NCBI GenBank assembly: GCA_963734725.1
Contig: CAVTIX010000020.1
Coordinates: 248,001 to 312,000, forward strand
DNA from: DASXKD01 sp963734725
GTDB lineage: Bacteria; Actinomycetota; Actinomycetes; Streptosporangiales; Streptosporangiaceae
Direction: 5' to 3'
DNA length: 64,000 nucleotides
The notes beneath the pieces were generated by a model. The model was given only the letters and a program-made list of their open reading frames with translations. It did not search any database and was not told where the DNA came from. The translations under genes and the position numbers were made by a program. Shown one piece after another: positions 63,803 through 64,000 of this stretch (position 1 is its first letter; each line of letters begins with the position of its first letter).

Positions 63803-64000
63803 TCAGCGGGGCAGGCCCAGCTCGCGGGCGATGATCATCCGCTGCACCTCGGAGGTCCCCTCGCCGATCTCCAGCACCTTGGCGTCGCGGTAGAACCGCG
63901 CCACCGGGTACTCGTTCATGTACCCGTACCCGCCGAAGATCTGGGTCGCGTCACGCGCGTTGTCCATGGCCGCGTTGGACGCGACCAGCTTGGCGATCGA
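63803..64000 (-). CDS. Acyl-CoA dehydrogenase, C-terminal end (partial)
   Basis: The last 65 codons of an acyl-CoA dehydrogenase enter from the window edge: SIAKLVASNAAMDNARDATQ, IFGGYGYMNEYPVARFYRDA, then KVLEIGEGTSEVQRMIIARE. FGGYGY, YRDAK and the GEGTSEVQR stretch are C-terminal hallmarks, including the flavin-contacting region. The catalytic base position is outside the window. FAD-dependent beta-oxidation or amino-acid catabolism enzyme; substrate unknown. Confidence 0.9.
   Translation of the reverse strand, partial: SIAKLVASNAAMDNARDATQIFGGYGYMNEYPVARFYRDAKVLEIGEGTSEVQRMIIARELGLPR

Overview
This is a high-GC, high-coding-density window from an actinomycete. The gene content fits a filamentous member of the Actinomycetota (Streptomycetales/Streptosporangiales type): a four-gene conservon (cvnA-D), an MMPL exporter, a NarL-type two-component system, a PucR regulator, a polyamine-catabolic cluster arranged as in Streptomyces, and an integrase-bearing island in a tRNA gene. 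The genus cannot be fixed from the sequence alone.

Layout. 1-4500: frameshifted pcaB-like gene cut by the window edge, rhomboid protease, an odd ECF-sigma fusion, a DUF2252 protein. 4515-11300: gabT; a histidine kinase/response regulator/DUF4097 operon divergent from an MMPL transporter. 11300-16200: beta-alanine/malonate-semialdehyde type catabolism (mmsA plus a class-III aminotransferase) divergent from a frameshifted pucR. 16069-20850: a four-gene minus-strand operon (DHDPS-family aldolase, IlvD/Edd-type dehydratase, frameshifted uronate dehydrogenase, uncharacterised TIM-barrel-like protein) that looks like an oxidative sugar-acid route, preceded by two tandem palindromic operator candidates. 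20858-24334: putrescine-type catabolism (patD-like aldehyde dehydrogenase, AsnC/Lrp regulator, polyamine aminotransferase); with gabT at 4515 it would lead putrescine through GABA to succinate semialdehyde. 24400-42550: mostly single housekeeping or accessory genes (two SDR genes, one frameshifted and one internally deleted; OsmC, LmeA-like, methyltransferase, AraC, prolyl oligopeptidase, hydrolases, Nudix, F420-type oxidoreductase, a BrkB/holin-family/DUF3618 envelope cluster, aquaporin, an ArnT-like membrane protein).

42962-57939 is a genomic island at a CAU-anticodon tRNA gene (57896-57968). A 50-bp copy of the tRNA 3' end lies at the far boundary and an 18-bp arm-type repeat sits just inside each end. 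The island carries a RelBE-type toxin/antitoxin pair, a DUF899 gene, a small secreted protein, xis and int, but no recognisable replication or transfer genes. It is decayed by nested insertions: an IS110-family transposase gene is split by a two-recombinase Tn554-like element, and int is split by a 2.8-kb segment carrying a truncated IS982 transposase, a lipoprotein gene and a 5'-truncated ECF sigma gene.

58015-64000: conservon cvnA-cvnB-cvnC-cvnD, an NMT1/THI5-type solute-binding lipoprotein, and the 3' end of an acyl-CoA dehydrogenase gene.

A recurring theme is genes broken by one base (pcaB, pucR, udh, asnC, SDR, araC, tnpA) plus one in-frame stop (BrkB). These may be assembly indels in GC-rich DNA or true decay; raw-read inspection would decide.
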